Assembly (NCBI GenBank): GCA_964406465.1
Contig: CAYORT010000006.1
Location: forward strand, 70,761 to 134,760
DNA length: 64,000 bases
From: JAHEZL01 sp964406465
Lineage (GTDB): Bacteria > Bacteroidota > Bacteroidia > Flavobacteriales_C > GCA-002722245
Direction of reading: 5' to 3'
Shown: one piece after another, positions 15,601 to 23,667 of the stretch
How the letters are laid out: the number at the start of each line of letters is the position of its first letter
Position numbering within the stretch: position 1 is the first letter of the stretch
The notes under the pieces: model-generated
Databases searched by the model: none
Told to the model about the DNA's origin: nothing
The model's input: the letters and a program-made list of their open reading frames with translations, nothing else
Position numbers and translations under genes: made by a program

Positions 15601-17015
15601 TATTAATGACGGCAATGGTGGCTTCGCTTGGATTTTTACCAATGGCCTTATCAACGGGTGCAGGAGCAGAAGTTCAAAAACCATTGGCTACTGTGGTGAT
15701 TGGTGGTTTAATGAGTGCTACACTTCTTACCTTAGTGGTTTTACCTTTGCTTTATATGTACTTTGAGAAGGGAATTAAACCTAAGAATTTAGGTGTTGTT
15801 TCCCTTGTTGTTTTGCTCTTTGCGGGTGCTGCACTTCACGCACAAGGAAGCGAAGAATATACTTTGGATAAGTGCATTCAAGAAGCGATAAAAAACAATC
15901 TCGACCTTAAGGTAAAAACACAAGAAGTTGTTTTGCAGCAGAAGTTAAAGCAAACATCAACCGACATTGGAAAGTTAGATGCAACGGTTTTGTATGGTCA
16001 GTACAACAGTAGCGTGCGTACCGACAATAATTTTATGTTAACCCAAACCATTCCTTTTCCTAACTTATTTAGCAGCAATTTAGCTTATCACAATGCTCAA
16101 ATAAAAGGAAGTGAATGTAGAGCAGAAATAAGCAAGAATGAATTAATTTATGATGTTAAATCTGTTTATGAACGCTTGCAGTATTTGTATGCATACAATG
16201 AATTATTGCTGCAGCAAGATTCAATTTTTAGTGAGTTTTTGCGGGTAGCTGCTCTTCGATTTGAAAAAGGTGAAGGCACTTTGCTCGAGAAGATGAATGC
16301 CGAAAGCCGTATGAATGAAGTTCAAAATCTATTGCAGCAAAATAATATAGATGTGCAGATTTGTCTCACTCATTTGGGTTCATTGATGAATAGTAAAAAT
16401 ACTTTTGTTGTTCCTAAAGTGTTATTCAAAAAAACTGAGTGGGTTTTGAATGCTGACAGTGCTTTCAATAGCAATCCAATCATGAAGTATTTTGAGCAGC
16501 AAATAGAAATTGCCGAGGCTGCTAGAAAGATGGAGTTGAGTAAGATGCTTCCCGATATTACTGTGGGTTATTTTAATCAAACTTTAATAGGAAATCCTTT
16601 GGGAAACAGCATTGCTACGTCGGCGGATAGGTTTCAAGGTGTGCAGCTCGGACTAAGTGTGCCGCTTTGGTATGCGCCACAAAATGCAAAAATAAGTGCT
16701 GCTAAAATCAATCAGGATATTGCTATCACAAATTTTGAAGCACAACAAAACATGCTTGAAGGTCAGTACCGTGAACTAATTCAAGAGTATTTGAAGTTGA
16801 AGTCCAACTTGACTTTCTTTGAACAAAGTCAGTTGCCACAAATTGTTCTAATCGTTGCTCAATCGCAAAAAGCTTTTAATGCCGGAGAGATTGCATATTA
16901 CGAGCATTCGCAAAATTTACTTTTGGCTTTACAAATCAAAAGTTCATACTTGCAATCGTTGCAAGAATACAATCAAATAATACATAAAATTCAATTTATA
17001 ACTGCCGCCAATTAA
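12675..17015 (+). CDS. czcA: CzcA-type heavy-metal RND pump fused to a TolC-like outer membrane factor
   Basis: A 1446-residue fusion. Residues 1 to about 1035 are a complete HME-family RND proton/metal antiporter: N-terminal helix, two large periplasmic loops and 12 membrane segments. The motif DFGLIVDGAVIIVE in the TM4 region fits CzcA (Co/Zn/Cd) better than the copper-type CusA/SilA. Directly after the last pump helix comes LGVVSLVVLLFAGAALHAQ (about 1038-1057), which looks exactly like a cleavable signal peptide, and then about 390 residues of TolC/CusC-type coiled-coil outer membrane factor (YTLDKCIQEAIKNNLDL ... LSVPLWYAPQNAKISAAK). Such fusions are annotated in other Bacteroidota. One message would encode inner- and outer-membrane parts, presumably separated by signal peptidase. 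The adaptor gene follows 12 bases later. Confidence 0.94.
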   Translation: MLDKIIAFSIHNKLIVGLGTVALMVWGVFSFTQLPIDAVPDITNNQAQIITVSPAMAATEMERLVTFPVEQAVATVPGIEEVRSFSRFGLSVVTVVFKEEVDIYWGRQQITERLQTVKDIIPSGTGMPELAPVTTGLGEIYQYTLHTEKGYEKKYSATDLRTIQDWMVRRQLLGVEGVADVSSFGGFLKQYEIALQPDKLRSLNITISDVFTALEDNNQNTGGAYIENKPTAYFIRSEGLIGSIDDIEKIAIKKSDGGMPVLMRDVAKVQFGHAVRYGAITHDGEGESVGAVVMMLKGANSSQVIENIKNRIEQIKNTLPKGVVLEPFLDRTKMVDNAIGTVSTNLLEGALIVIFVLVLFLGNFRAGMIVASVIPLAMLFAISMMNLFGVSGNLMSLGALDFGLIVDGAVIIVEATMHHLGLRRVGQLNQSEMNEEVKTSASKIMKSAAFGEIIILIVYLPILALSGIEGKMFKPMAETVSFAIIGAFILSLTYVPMISSLLLSKKVTHKLTYSDKMMLFLQGIYTNFLKGVLQKKKIAIVSSLVLFVSALVLFLNMGGEFIPTLEEGDFAVETRVLTGSSLSHTVDASMKASVILKEQFPEVEQVVAKIGSGEIPTDPMPVEACDLMIILKSKEEWVSAENREELAEKMAEALEVLPGVSFSFQQPVQMRFNELMTGAKQDVSLKIFGEDLDSLSIIAKKIHEVVKTVEGAEDIYVEQMKGLPEIVVEFNRESIARFGMNISDINTTIRAAFAGESAGMVYEGEKRFQLVVRLDSSNRKNLQDVQQLFVSNVQGLQVPLSQLASVEIKNGPNQIQREDAKRRLTIGFNTRGRDVESIVQEVQKKIKEQIVLPAGYFINYGGQFQNLQQAKDRLSIALPIALLLIFVLLFFTFKSAKQSLLIFTAIPLSAIGGVFALYLRGMPFSISAGIGFIALFGVAVLNGIVLIAHFNELKKEGMLDLEQLVVKGATDRLRPVLMTAMVASLGFLPMALSTGAGAEVQKPLATVVIGGLMSATLLTLVVLPLLYMYFEKGIKPKNLGVVSLVVLLFAGAALHAQGSEEYTLDKCIQEAIKNNLDLKVKTQEVVLQQKLKQTSTDIGKLDATVLYGQYNSSVRTDNNFMLTQTIPFPNLFSSNLAYHNAQIKGSECRAEISKNELIYDVKSVYERLQYLYAYNELLLQQDSIFSEFLRVAALRFEKGEGTLLEKMNAESRMNEVQNLLQQNNIDVQICLTHLGSLMNSKNTFVVPKVLFKKTEWVLNADSAFNSNPIMKYFEQQIEIAEAARKMELSKMLPDITVGYFNQTLIGNPLGNSIATSADRFQGVQLGLSVPLWYAPQNAKISAAKINQDIAITNFEAQQNMLEGQYRELIQEYLKLKSNLTFFEQSQLPQIVLIVAQSQKAFNAGEIAYYEHSQNLLLALQIKSSYLQSLQEYNQIIHKIQFITAAN

Positions 17016-17027
17016 TCGTAAATCGTT

Positions 17028-18203
17028 ATGAAAAAATATATAAAAATCTCTGCCATAGTAGTTGTGTTTTTCGGTGCAAGTACTTTTCTAGAATCATGTG
17101 CAACCGAGGCTAACACAGAAATTCACAAAGACAGTGAAAAGAAAGAAGTAGTGGAGCTTAATACAGCTCAATTTAAGAATGCTAATATTGTAATGGGAAA
17201 AGCAGAAATGCGCAATCTATCAAATGTTATCGCTTGTAACGGTGTGCTAGATGTGCCGCCACAAAACTTAGTCTCTATTTCTTTGCCTATTGGTGGTAAT
17301 TTAAAAAGCACCGATTTGCTGCAAGGAATGAAAGTAAATAAAGGTGAGGTGATTGCTGTTTTCGAGCATCCTGATTATGTGCAATTGCAACAAGAATATA
17401 TCCAAGCGAAATCGACTTTAGATTTTTCAGAAACCGAATATAAGAGACAAGCAGATTTAAGCAAGGAGCAAGTAACGTCACAAAAATCTTTTCAAAAAAC
17501 TAAGGCTGAATATTTATCGCAAAAAGCATTGGTTCTTGCCTTAGAAAAGAAACTTGAGCAGTTGGGAATTTCTGCTGCACAAATGGAAAAGGGAAATATT
17601 ACCAACACAATAGCTATTACCTCTCCAATTAGTGGTTATGTAACAAAGGTGAATGTGAATATTGGTAAATACCTTAATCCTAACGATGTTGCTTTCGAAA
17701 TAGTGAACACAGAGCATCTTCACGTAGAATTAACTGTGTATGAAAAGGATATCACAAAAATTAAAGTGGGACAAATCATTCATTTTTCATTGCCCAATGA
17801 GAGTGATGTTGAAAGAGGAGCCAAAGTGCATTTGATTGGAAGGGAAATTTCTGCCGATAGAACGGTAAGAATTCATGGACATTTAGACAAGGAAGATGTT
17901 GAGCTTTTACCGGGTATGTACATTAAGGCCCATATTGAAGTTGGCAACAATAAAGTGCTCGCTCTGCCTCAGAAAGCGATAGTTCAAAATGACGGAAAAA
18001 ATTATGTTTTTATAAAACAAAACAGCGATCAAAAAGATGGTTTTTCTTTTAGAATGGTGGAGGTTGGCATAGGCGTGAGTGAAAACGGATTTACAGAAAT
18101 TATTCTACCTAAATCTATGGATGTAAACTCAGAGATAGTGGTGAACGGCGCCTATGAATTGTTGTCGAAACTGTTTAACGGTGAGGAGGAACACGAACAT
18201 TAG
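17028..18203 (+). CDS. czcB: RND periplasmic adaptor (membrane fusion protein), CzcB/CusB-like
   Basis: A 391-residue adaptor that links pump and outer membrane factor in the periplasm. The N terminus is a lipoprotein signal (IVVVFFGASTFLESC, Cys 24). A barrel-sandwich half (LKSTDLLQGMKVNKGEVIAVFEHPDY) precedes an alpha-helical hairpin of about 60 residues (QEYIQAKSTLDFSETEYKRQ ... SQKALVLALEKKLEQLG). The second lipoyl half (ITSPISGYVTKVNVNIGKYL), a beta-barrel and a membrane-proximal domain (LALPQKAIVQNDGKNYVFI) follow. The C-terminal tail GEEEHEH could bind metal. It forms an operon with the pump-OMF fusion and the His-rich protein. Confidence 0.93.
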   Translation: MKKYIKISAIVVVFFGASTFLESCATEANTEIHKDSEKKEVVELNTAQFKNANIVMGKAEMRNLSNVIACNGVLDVPPQNLVSISLPIGGNLKSTDLLQGMKVNKGEVIAVFEHPDYVQLQQEYIQAKSTLDFSETEYKRQADLSKEQVTSQKSFQKTKAEYLSQKALVLALEKKLEQLGISAAQMEKGNITNTIAITSPISGYVTKVNVNIGKYLNPNDVAFEIVNTEHLHVELTVYEKDITKIKVGQIIHFSLPNESDVERGAKVHLIGREISADRTVRIHGHLDKEDVELLPGMYIKAHIEVGNNKVLALPQKAIVQNDGKNYVFIKQNSDQKDGFSFRMVEVGIGVSENGFTEIILPKSMDVNSEIVVNGAYELLSKLFNGEEEHEH

Positions 18204-18262
18204 GTGACTAGTGAAACATACTAGGTAGTTTAACGTACAAGTCATGGATTACTACAAATCAA

Positions 18263-18268
18263 AAGGAG
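18263..18268 (+). promoter_or_regulatory. Shine-Dalgarno AAGGAG before the response regulator
   Basis: AAGGAG stands seven bases before the ATG at 18276, an ideal spacing. Like the site at 10913 this is unusual for the phylum. Confidence 0.5.
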
Positions 18269-18275
18269 TTTATTT

Positions 18276-18674
18276 ATGGCTAAAAAGATACTTATCGTTG
18301 ACGATGAAATATTTACGTTGCGTTTAATGGAGAAGAAGTTGTCGAGAGACTGTGTTGTTGAAATAGCCAACAATGGCAATGACGCCAAAGAGCTAATTGC
18401 TGCCAACAAATACGACGCTATCGTACTAGATGTTAATTTGCCTGATTTGTCGGGATTAGAGATTCTCAAACTTGAAAAGAGAAATCCATCTTCTTTAAAT
18501 TACACTACAACATTTGTGATGTGTTCTTCATCTGTAGATTACGAGACAATATCTGCAGCGATGGAGAATAAGGCATTCGATTATATCATAAAATCATTTC
18601 ATATGGACAGGTTGAACGATATTGTCGATTCAATTAACTCTTATGAAAATGCGAAGGAGAGATTAGCCGTATAA
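18276..18674 (+). CDS. single-domain response regulator (CheY-like)
   Basis: A 132-residue receiver domain without an output domain. The acidic pocket is ILIVDDE (residues 6-12), the phosphoacceptor is the Asp in AIVLDVNLPD (about residue 52), the Thr/Ser position is in FVMCSSS and the conserved Lys is in DYIIKSF (about residue 109). It should act by protein contact or in a phosphorelay. It lies 72 bases after the efflux adaptor with no histidine kinase beside it. It could be the last gene of the efflux transcript, but has its own Shine-Dalgarno sequence. It converges with the lytic transglycosylase gene, leaving only four bases between stop codons. Confidence 0.92.
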   Translation: MAKKILIVDDEIFTLRLMEKKLSRDCVVEIANNGNDAKELIAANKYDAIVLDVNLPDLSGLEILKLEKRNPSSLNYTTTFVMCSSSVDYETISAAMENKAFDYIIKSFHMDRLNDIVDSINSYENAKERLAV

Positions 18675-18678
18675 GTAG

Positions 18679-19602
18679 TTATTTATTTAGCTTGAAGTGG
18701 TAGATTTTATTAGGATCTTCTCTAAAAACCGCCGCGGCTTCTTTGGGTAAAATCACATACAGATTATTCTCATTTGGAACGAAATTTTGTTTGTACTGAG
18801 GGTTTAACTTGCTTATATCGCTCTTTTCAATGTTTAAGGCTTTCGACATACGTTCAAAGCCAATTGGCTGAGTAATTTGTATAGTGTCTAGCTTTGCCGG
18901 ATTAAATTTAGCTTCTAGTGGCGTAATTCCCATCGTTTCGTGATATTCTAATACATAACAAACCGCGAAAAACTTTGCCATGTATTCCGACGCGTATTTG
19001 GGTAAATAGGGGCGAAGAGCCCAATAGTCTTTTTTACCTCCACGGCGCGCTATAATCTTATCTAAAGTGCCATTGCCCACTTGATAGGCGGTGATTACCA
19101 ATTGCCAATCTCCATACATTTTATAAAGTTTAGCAAAGTAGGCGCAAATGGCTTTAGTGCTGGCTAAAGGATTTCTTCTATCGTCGATGTATTTGTCGTT
19201 GCGTAAACCTAAAGCTTTACCTGTTCCGTTGGTGATTTGCCATAGTCCGGTTGGACCCTCACCATTGCCAGCATTCGGATTAACATGAGATTCTAATACA
19301 GTAATGTATTTTAATTCGAGGGGAAGTTTGTTTTTGGCCAATTCTTCGTCCATCATAGGAAAATAGAGTTGTCCGTTGCTTAAGCATGCTGCCAACAGCT
19401 TCTTTTGTTTACTAAAATCGGCGATTTTATCTTTCACCATGTTATTTAAAACAAAGTGAATGGCCGAAGCGGTATCTAGCTTATGCATGCGTTCTTGCAT
19501 GCTTAAGGTATCTTGGGCGTTAATTAGCGTACAGGAGATTGCGAGGAAAAGAGAAAGAATAATGGATTTTTTTGATATGATTTTAGGCAACAAGCCTCGC
19601 AT
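18679..19602 (-). CDS. membrane-bound lytic transglycosylase (SLT family, MltD-like)
   Basis: A 307-residue exported enzyme that cleaves peptidoglycan glycan strands by transglycosylation. The signal is KKSIILSLFLAISCTLINA. The catalytic region has ITVLESHVNP, with the expected Glu (about residue 108), GPTGLWQIT, ITAYQVGNG (usual form AYNxG) and YASEYMAKFFAV. The usual ESxFxPxAxSxxGAxGLWQ is modified to AGNGEGPTGLWQ. The C-terminal part (IQITQPIGFERMSKALNIEKSDISKLN) resembles a degenerate LysM-like cell-wall domain. The ATG at 19602 is preferred over one at 19638, because the latter falls inside the tatA terminator. Confidence 0.88.
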   Translation of the reverse strand: MRGLLPKIISKKSIILSLFLAISCTLINAQDTLSMQERMHKLDTASAIHFVLNNMVKDKIADFSKQKKLLAACLSNGQLYFPMMDEELAKNKLPLELKYITVLESHVNPNAGNGEGPTGLWQITNGTGKALGLRNDKYIDDRRNPLASTKAICAYFAKLYKMYGDWQLVITAYQVGNGTLDKIIARRGGKKDYWALRPYLPKYASEYMAKFFAVCYVLEYHETMGITPLEAKFNPAKLDTIQITQPIGFERMSKALNIEKSDISKLNPQYKQNFVPNENNLYVILPKEAAAVFREDPNKIYHFKLNK

Positions 19603-19620
19603 AGGATTCAAAATTTGGGA

Positions 19621-19648
19621 TAAAAAAAAGGCTGCCAAATGGCAGCCC
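19621..19648 (-). terminator. tatA terminator
   Basis: On the minus strand GGCTGCC-ATTT-GGCAGCC (19630-19647) is followed by eight T (19622-19629), a textbook intrinsic terminator starting 7 bases after the tatA stop. It separates tatA from the transglycosylase gene. Confidence 0.92.
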
Positions 19649-19653
19649 TATCA

Positions 19654-19830
19654 TTAATCTTTTTTAGGCTCAACCTTAGCTGCGTCGGCAGTATTGCCAT
19701 CTTTCGCATCTTTAAATTCTTTGATACCTTTTCCTAAACCTTTCATTAGTTCAGGTATTTTTTTACCACCAAACAATAAAAGCACTATCAATAAAATGAC
19801 AACGATTTCAGTAATTCCTAATTTTCCCAT
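19654..19830 (-). CDS. tatA: Sec-independent translocase subunit TatA
   Basis: A 58-residue protein: short N terminus MGKLGITE, one membrane helix (IVVILLIVLLLFGG), the conserved hinge GGKKIPEL, the amphipathic helix MKGLGKGIKEFKDA and a charged tail ending KKD. TatA oligomers form the pore through which folded twin-arginine proteins cross the inner membrane. tatC is not in the window. It lies in the envelope cluster between EnvC-like and the transglycosylase, with its own terminator. Confidence 0.95.
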   Translation of the reverse strand: MGKLGITEIVVILLIVLLLFGGKKIPELMKGLGKGIKEFKDAKDGNTADAAKVEPKKD

Positions 19831-19936
19831 AATTCAAATTATTAGGCCGTAAAGGTAATAAATTATTGATAGCGAGAAAGTTTTTAGGGGCATTTAACAA
19901 TTGATAGTAATCATACTTGGCCTAAAAAGGTTGATT

Positions 19937-21151
19937 CTACTGTCTCGGACTCAACCAATTTTCGGGGTCCATCACCACACTTCCTTTGTAGATTTCGAAG
20001 TGCAATTCTGTTTTACCATCTTCTGTATTGGTTTTCACAGTGCCTATTTCCCCTTTGGTATCAACCTCATCTCCTTTTTTCACAGAGACGTTGTCGAGAT
20101 TAGAGTACATCGTATAATATTCGCCATGTTTGATTAATACCGCATACTTATCTCCAGGTAGAATAAGCACTGCCGAAACAGTTCCTTTAAAGATAGCGCG
20201 CGCTTTACTGCCTTTTGGAACTACCATGTCGATACCATTGTTGTGTGTCATTACCGTCTCTAAAACGGGATGTTTGTGGTCTCCAAAGGTTTGTGAAATG
20301 GTTCCACTTGCTGCTGGCCAAGGAAATTTCTTTTGGTTACTCGCAAAGTTGGCGGTTAGCTTTTGCTCGGCAGGTGTGGCAATATAGGCCCCAGGAGTTT
20401 TAGTATTGGAGCTTTTTTCCTTCATGCTCTCGCGAATAATTTTAGCAATAGCCTCTTCCAACTGATCGGCTTCTTTCTTTTTCTTTTTAAGCTCTTTCCT
20501 GATGTCTTCTTGTTTCTTGCGCAAATCTTCGTACACCTCTTCTTTTTCTTTTTTCTCCCCTGTGAGTTTTTTCTTCTCTTCGTTTTCAGAATTTAGCAAG
20601 GCGAGTTTACCGCTTTTGATAGCTTCTAGCTTGGCTACTTCTCCGTTAATTTGTAAACGCTTTTCTTCTATTAGCTGAGCTTGCTTTTTGCGAAATTTAT
20701 TTAAATCGCGAAGATATTTCCATCTCTTGAAAGCCTTATTAAAGCTGCCCGCAGAGAGAATGAACAATAGCTTATCGGTGGATTTACGTGTTTTGTAGGC
20801 ATAGCGAAGCATTCTTGCGTATTGCGTCTTTAAATTGCTTAGGTCACGCTCTAGTTTTTTCACCACTGTTTGTTGACCCTCAATGCTTCTCGAAACCTTT
20901 CTAATTTCTTGATTGTAGGCATTGATGAGTTGTTCACGCGAGCCAATTTTTTTATTGAGAATAAATAGTGATAGCTCAGTTTTTTGCTTGTTTAATTTTG
21001 TTTCTTTTTCAAGCGCATTCAATTTTTTCAATTCATTTTGAATGTCATTTTTCTTTTTGCTTAGATCATTCTGTTTGTCACTTTGAGCAAAGCCAAGCGA
21101 AAAACATGTTGTTAGCAACAGGAGAAGAGCTATTTTATTTAATCCTAACAT
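19937..21151 (-). CDS. envC: EnvC-like murein hydrolase activator (coiled coil plus degenerate LytM)
   Basis: A 404-residue exported protein. A signal peptide (LLLLTTCFSLGFAQ) is followed by a long coiled coil (residues about 22-245, heavy in Lys/Glu, e.g. KKKKEADQLEEAIAKII) and a C-terminal LytM/M23 fold. In active M23 peptidases the first zinc ligand is the His of HxGxD and the last lies in HxH. Here these positions read NNGIDM and ELHFE, so two zinc ligands appear lost, as in EnvC/NlpD-type amidase activators. It therefore probably activates amidases at the division site rather than cutting itself. It overlaps the upstream DUF4292 gene by 17 bases. Confidence 0.9.
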   Translation of the reverse strand: MLGLNKIALLLLLTTCFSLGFAQSDKQNDLSKKKNDIQNELKKLNALEKETKLNKQKTELSLFILNKKIGSREQLINAYNQEIRKVSRSIEGQQTVVKKLERDLSNLKTQYARMLRYAYKTRKSTDKLLFILSAGSFNKAFKRWKYLRDLNKFRKKQAQLIEEKRLQINGEVAKLEAIKSGKLALLNSENEEKKKLTGEKKEKEEVYEDLRKKQEDIRKELKKKKKEADQLEEAIAKIIRESMKEKSSNTKTPGAYIATPAEQKLTANFASNQKKFPWPAASGTISQTFGDHKHPVLETVMTHNNGIDMVVPKGSKARAIFKGTVSAVLILPGDKYAVLIKHGEYYTMYSNLDNVSVKKGDEVDTKGEIGTVKTNTEDGKTELHFEIYKGSVVMDPENWLSPRQ

Positions 21152-21938
21152 ACCCTTGAGGAATTGTAATTTCTGTATCTAGTGCCTTATCTGGCATTTC
21201 AATTTTATTCATTTCTAAACGCACAACATTTTCTTTTTCGTCTCTTCCCTTCATTTTCACCTCAGTTACTTTTGGTAATTTGTGGTTTTCATGTTGGCGT
21301 ACTAAGTACAAAATGTCAAGAATCACTTTTTTTGCAGGCTCTTGATAGTAAACGCGTTGTACTCTGCTGCTGTCGTTTTCCAGCCATATGGCGTGGTATG
21401 TTTTTGCCGAATTTGCAAATGTTTTGCTTTGTAAAGCCAAATCCATTTGTTCTCTTTTAGGTGTGCAGTAGAGTACACTTAAGTTTTCTTGATAAGAGGT
21501 GTAAACAGAATCATGAAATAGTGGATGAAACTCACCAAGAAGCACCGATTGTAGCAAATCAAAACTTAAATTGGTTTTTAGTGAGTCGTTTATCTTACTG
21601 TAATTACCTGCGAAATATCTGTTTTTATAGCTATCGAGTACGATTACCGTATCTTTTGTGAAAAGTAATTTCGCTACAGGAAAACCACCAACAGACGCTG
21701 AAATCCAAATGATACTATCTTTCTTCATACGTAAATTCGCATTTACTTCTACCGGAATATCGCTGGCAGAAATGTTCAATTTGGCCTTAAGCCATTTGAA
21801 TTGTGGATTGTAATTTTTTGCCTTAATTGACAATACATTCTCATGGTAGACTATTGGTTGATTTTTCGCTGATTTTTTGCTTGCATGGCAGGCGAACACA
21901 AAAAGTAGAGCGCTAATTATATAGAGTAAACGGTACAT
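21135..21938 (-). CDS. DUF4292 family lipoprotein
   Basis: A 267-residue lipoprotein (ISALLFVFAC, Cys 17). The sequence KLNISASDIPVEVNANLRMKKDSIIWISAS and the VGGFPVAKLLFTKDTVIVLD block are typical of DUF4292, a LolA/LolB-like beta-sheet family of Bacteroidota. A role in lipoprotein or outer-membrane component handling is plausible from the fold only. Its start shares one base with the TPR gene stop, and its end overlaps envC by 17 bases, so the three are one translationally coupled unit. Confidence 0.86.
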   Translation of the reverse strand: MYRLLYIISALLFVFACHASKKSAKNQPIVYHENVLSIKAKNYNPQFKWLKAKLNISASDIPVEVNANLRMKKDSIIWISASVGGFPVAKLLFTKDTVIVLDSYKNRYFAGNYSKINDSLKTNLSFDLLQSVLLGEFHPLFHDSVYTSYQENLSVLYCTPKREQMDLALQSKTFANSAKTYHAIWLENDSSRVQRVYYQEPAKKVILDILYLVRQHENHKLPKVTEVKMKGRDEKENVVRLEMNKIEMPDKALDTEITIPQGYVRIK

Positions 21939-23662
21939 TATTCAATAATTTGTTTGCGTTGTATTTTCAAATCTATTTTGTCACTTGTTTCATCGCCTGT
22001 GGCTTTTGCTTTTTTCCAATATTCCATGGCTTTATCCAAATTTCCACTGCGAAAGTAAGCATCTCCTAGGTGTTCTAAAATAGTTCCATTAAATTCTCCT
22101 CCATGTTGTTCTGCTTTGTGCAGCCATTCAAGTGCTTGTTGATAGTTTTGCTGCTGATACAATATCCATCCATAAGTATCTTCAAAAGATGCGTTATCGG
22201 GAGAAAGTTCGTTCGACAGTTTCGACATCTCCGCTGCCTTATCTAGGTGATCTTTTCTTAGAGATAGGTAGTAAGCATAATTATTTAAAACATAATAATT
22301 CTTAGGATCGAGTTCAATGGCTTTATCGTAATTTTTATCTGATTCTGCATATTCCTTTTTTGTGTTGTAAAGATCTCCCAGGTACGAGTGGAATTCGGCT
22401 TTTAATGCATTGTTTCCTGTTACCAAGTTTACGCCACTTTCGAGTGATTCAATGGCGTCATCGTTTTTTTGTAGCTGCATTGCTGCAACCCCTTTGTACC
22501 AATACAGTTCGGCTTGAATAGGAAATAGTTCAAGTGCTTTATTGGCTTCGTCAAACATGCTTTGATAATCTTTTTTCTGGGCATTAACTTCTAAGATTTG
22601 TCGCCAAATGAGATATTTATCATCACCTAGCTCTAAAGCTTTTTTGTATTGAAATAATGCATCGTCTAATTTATTGTCGCGATAGTAATAATCGCCTAAT
22701 AGTGTTATTGCCTTACCGTCGTTTGGATGAGTTTGGTTTATAATGTCGAGTAATCTGTACATTTCGTTACTGAGGCTAGAATCATTTTTTGAAATGTTGT
22801 AATATTTCAACAATATTTCAACTTTTCCATCAATGCCCATTTCCTTACATGCAAAGGCTTTTGCCAGTTCATCAAAAGACCTTCTTCTTTCATTTTTTGT
22901 TCGGTAGTAGTCGTATAGAGATAATCTTGCTTGGTACAAACAGCCATTCACTTTTACGGCATCTTCATAAATCTTCACGGCTTCGTCATCGCGATTTAAG
23001 TAGTGATAGTAATCGGCTAGAGTGATTAAATATTTAGTTTCAGAAGGGTAATGTGCAATTAGTTTGCGTAGCTCATAAATGGCGTCTTCTTGCTTGCCTA
23101 AACGGGCGTAAAGAGAATGCTTTTGAATGGATGTTTCGCCTTTAATTACCGATTTTTGTTCTGCTCTATTGTAAACATCAATGGCTTTTTCAAATTGATT
23201 CGATTCAATATGTGTTTGGGCTAGATCGTAATAGTATTGAATTTCATTGGGTTCAATTTTAATGAGTTTCTCATAAGCCAAAGTGCTTTCATTGAACATC
23301 TTTTGCTCACGTGTTAGTTCTGCATAGAAATGAACTATCCATTTGTTTTCACCATCAAATTTTAGTGCTTTTTTTAGCAGTCGAAGGGCATCGGAAGCCT
23401 GACGCTCTTGGTCGGCAATGATAGCCAATTCATAATAACAGGTTGAGCAACTGTTATCGATTTTCAATGCACTTTCGAAAAGTGATTTTGCTTTTTCGTT
23501 TTGATGTAGTATTTGGTAGCGCTTAGCCTCTACAAAATATTGATTGAATTTAAAGTCATCGTCGGGAGATAACTTTTTATCGTCATAGGCGCTAAGCGAC
23601 TGCTTGTTTTTGCACGATGCAAAAACAAGCAGTACTAAGGCTATCGCTAAGCGCCATTGCAT
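21938..23662 (-). CDS. tetratricopeptide-repeat lipoprotein
   Basis: A 574-residue lipoprotein (LALVLLVFASC, Cys 17) made almost wholly of TPR helices: at least ten 34-residue units such as EKAIDVYNRAEQKS, DALFQYKKALELGDD, YAESDKNYDKAIELDPKNYYVLNNYAYYLSL and QQALEWLHKAEQHGGEFNGTILEHLGDAYFRSG. TPR superhelices hold protein partners. Its place between the sugar nucleotidyltransferase and DUF4292/EnvC suggests an outer-membrane or cell-wall assembly scaffold, which is inference. It is five bases downstream of the nucleotidyltransferase. Confidence 0.9.
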   Translation of the reverse strand: MQWRLAIALVLLVFASCKNKQSLSAYDDKKLSPDDDFKFNQYFVEAKRYQILHQNEKAKSLFESALKIDNSCSTCYYELAIIADQERQASDALRLLKKALKFDGENKWIVHFYAELTREQKMFNESTLAYEKLIKIEPNEIQYYYDLAQTHIESNQFEKAIDVYNRAEQKSVIKGETSIQKHSLYARLGKQEDAIYELRKLIAHYPSETKYLITLADYYHYLNRDDEAVKIYEDAVKVNGCLYQARLSLYDYYRTKNERRRSFDELAKAFACKEMGIDGKVEILLKYYNISKNDSSLSNEMYRLLDIINQTHPNDGKAITLLGDYYYRDNKLDDALFQYKKALELGDDKYLIWRQILEVNAQKKDYQSMFDEANKALELFPIQAELYWYKGVAAMQLQKNDDAIESLESGVNLVTGNNALKAEFHSYLGDLYNTKKEYAESDKNYDKAIELDPKNYYVLNNYAYYLSLRKDHLDKAAEMSKLSNELSPDNASFEDTYGWILYQQQNYQQALEWLHKAEQHGGEFNGTILEHLGDAYFRSGNLDKAMEYWKKAKATGDETSDKIDLKIQRKQIIE

Positions 23663-23667
23663 TTATA

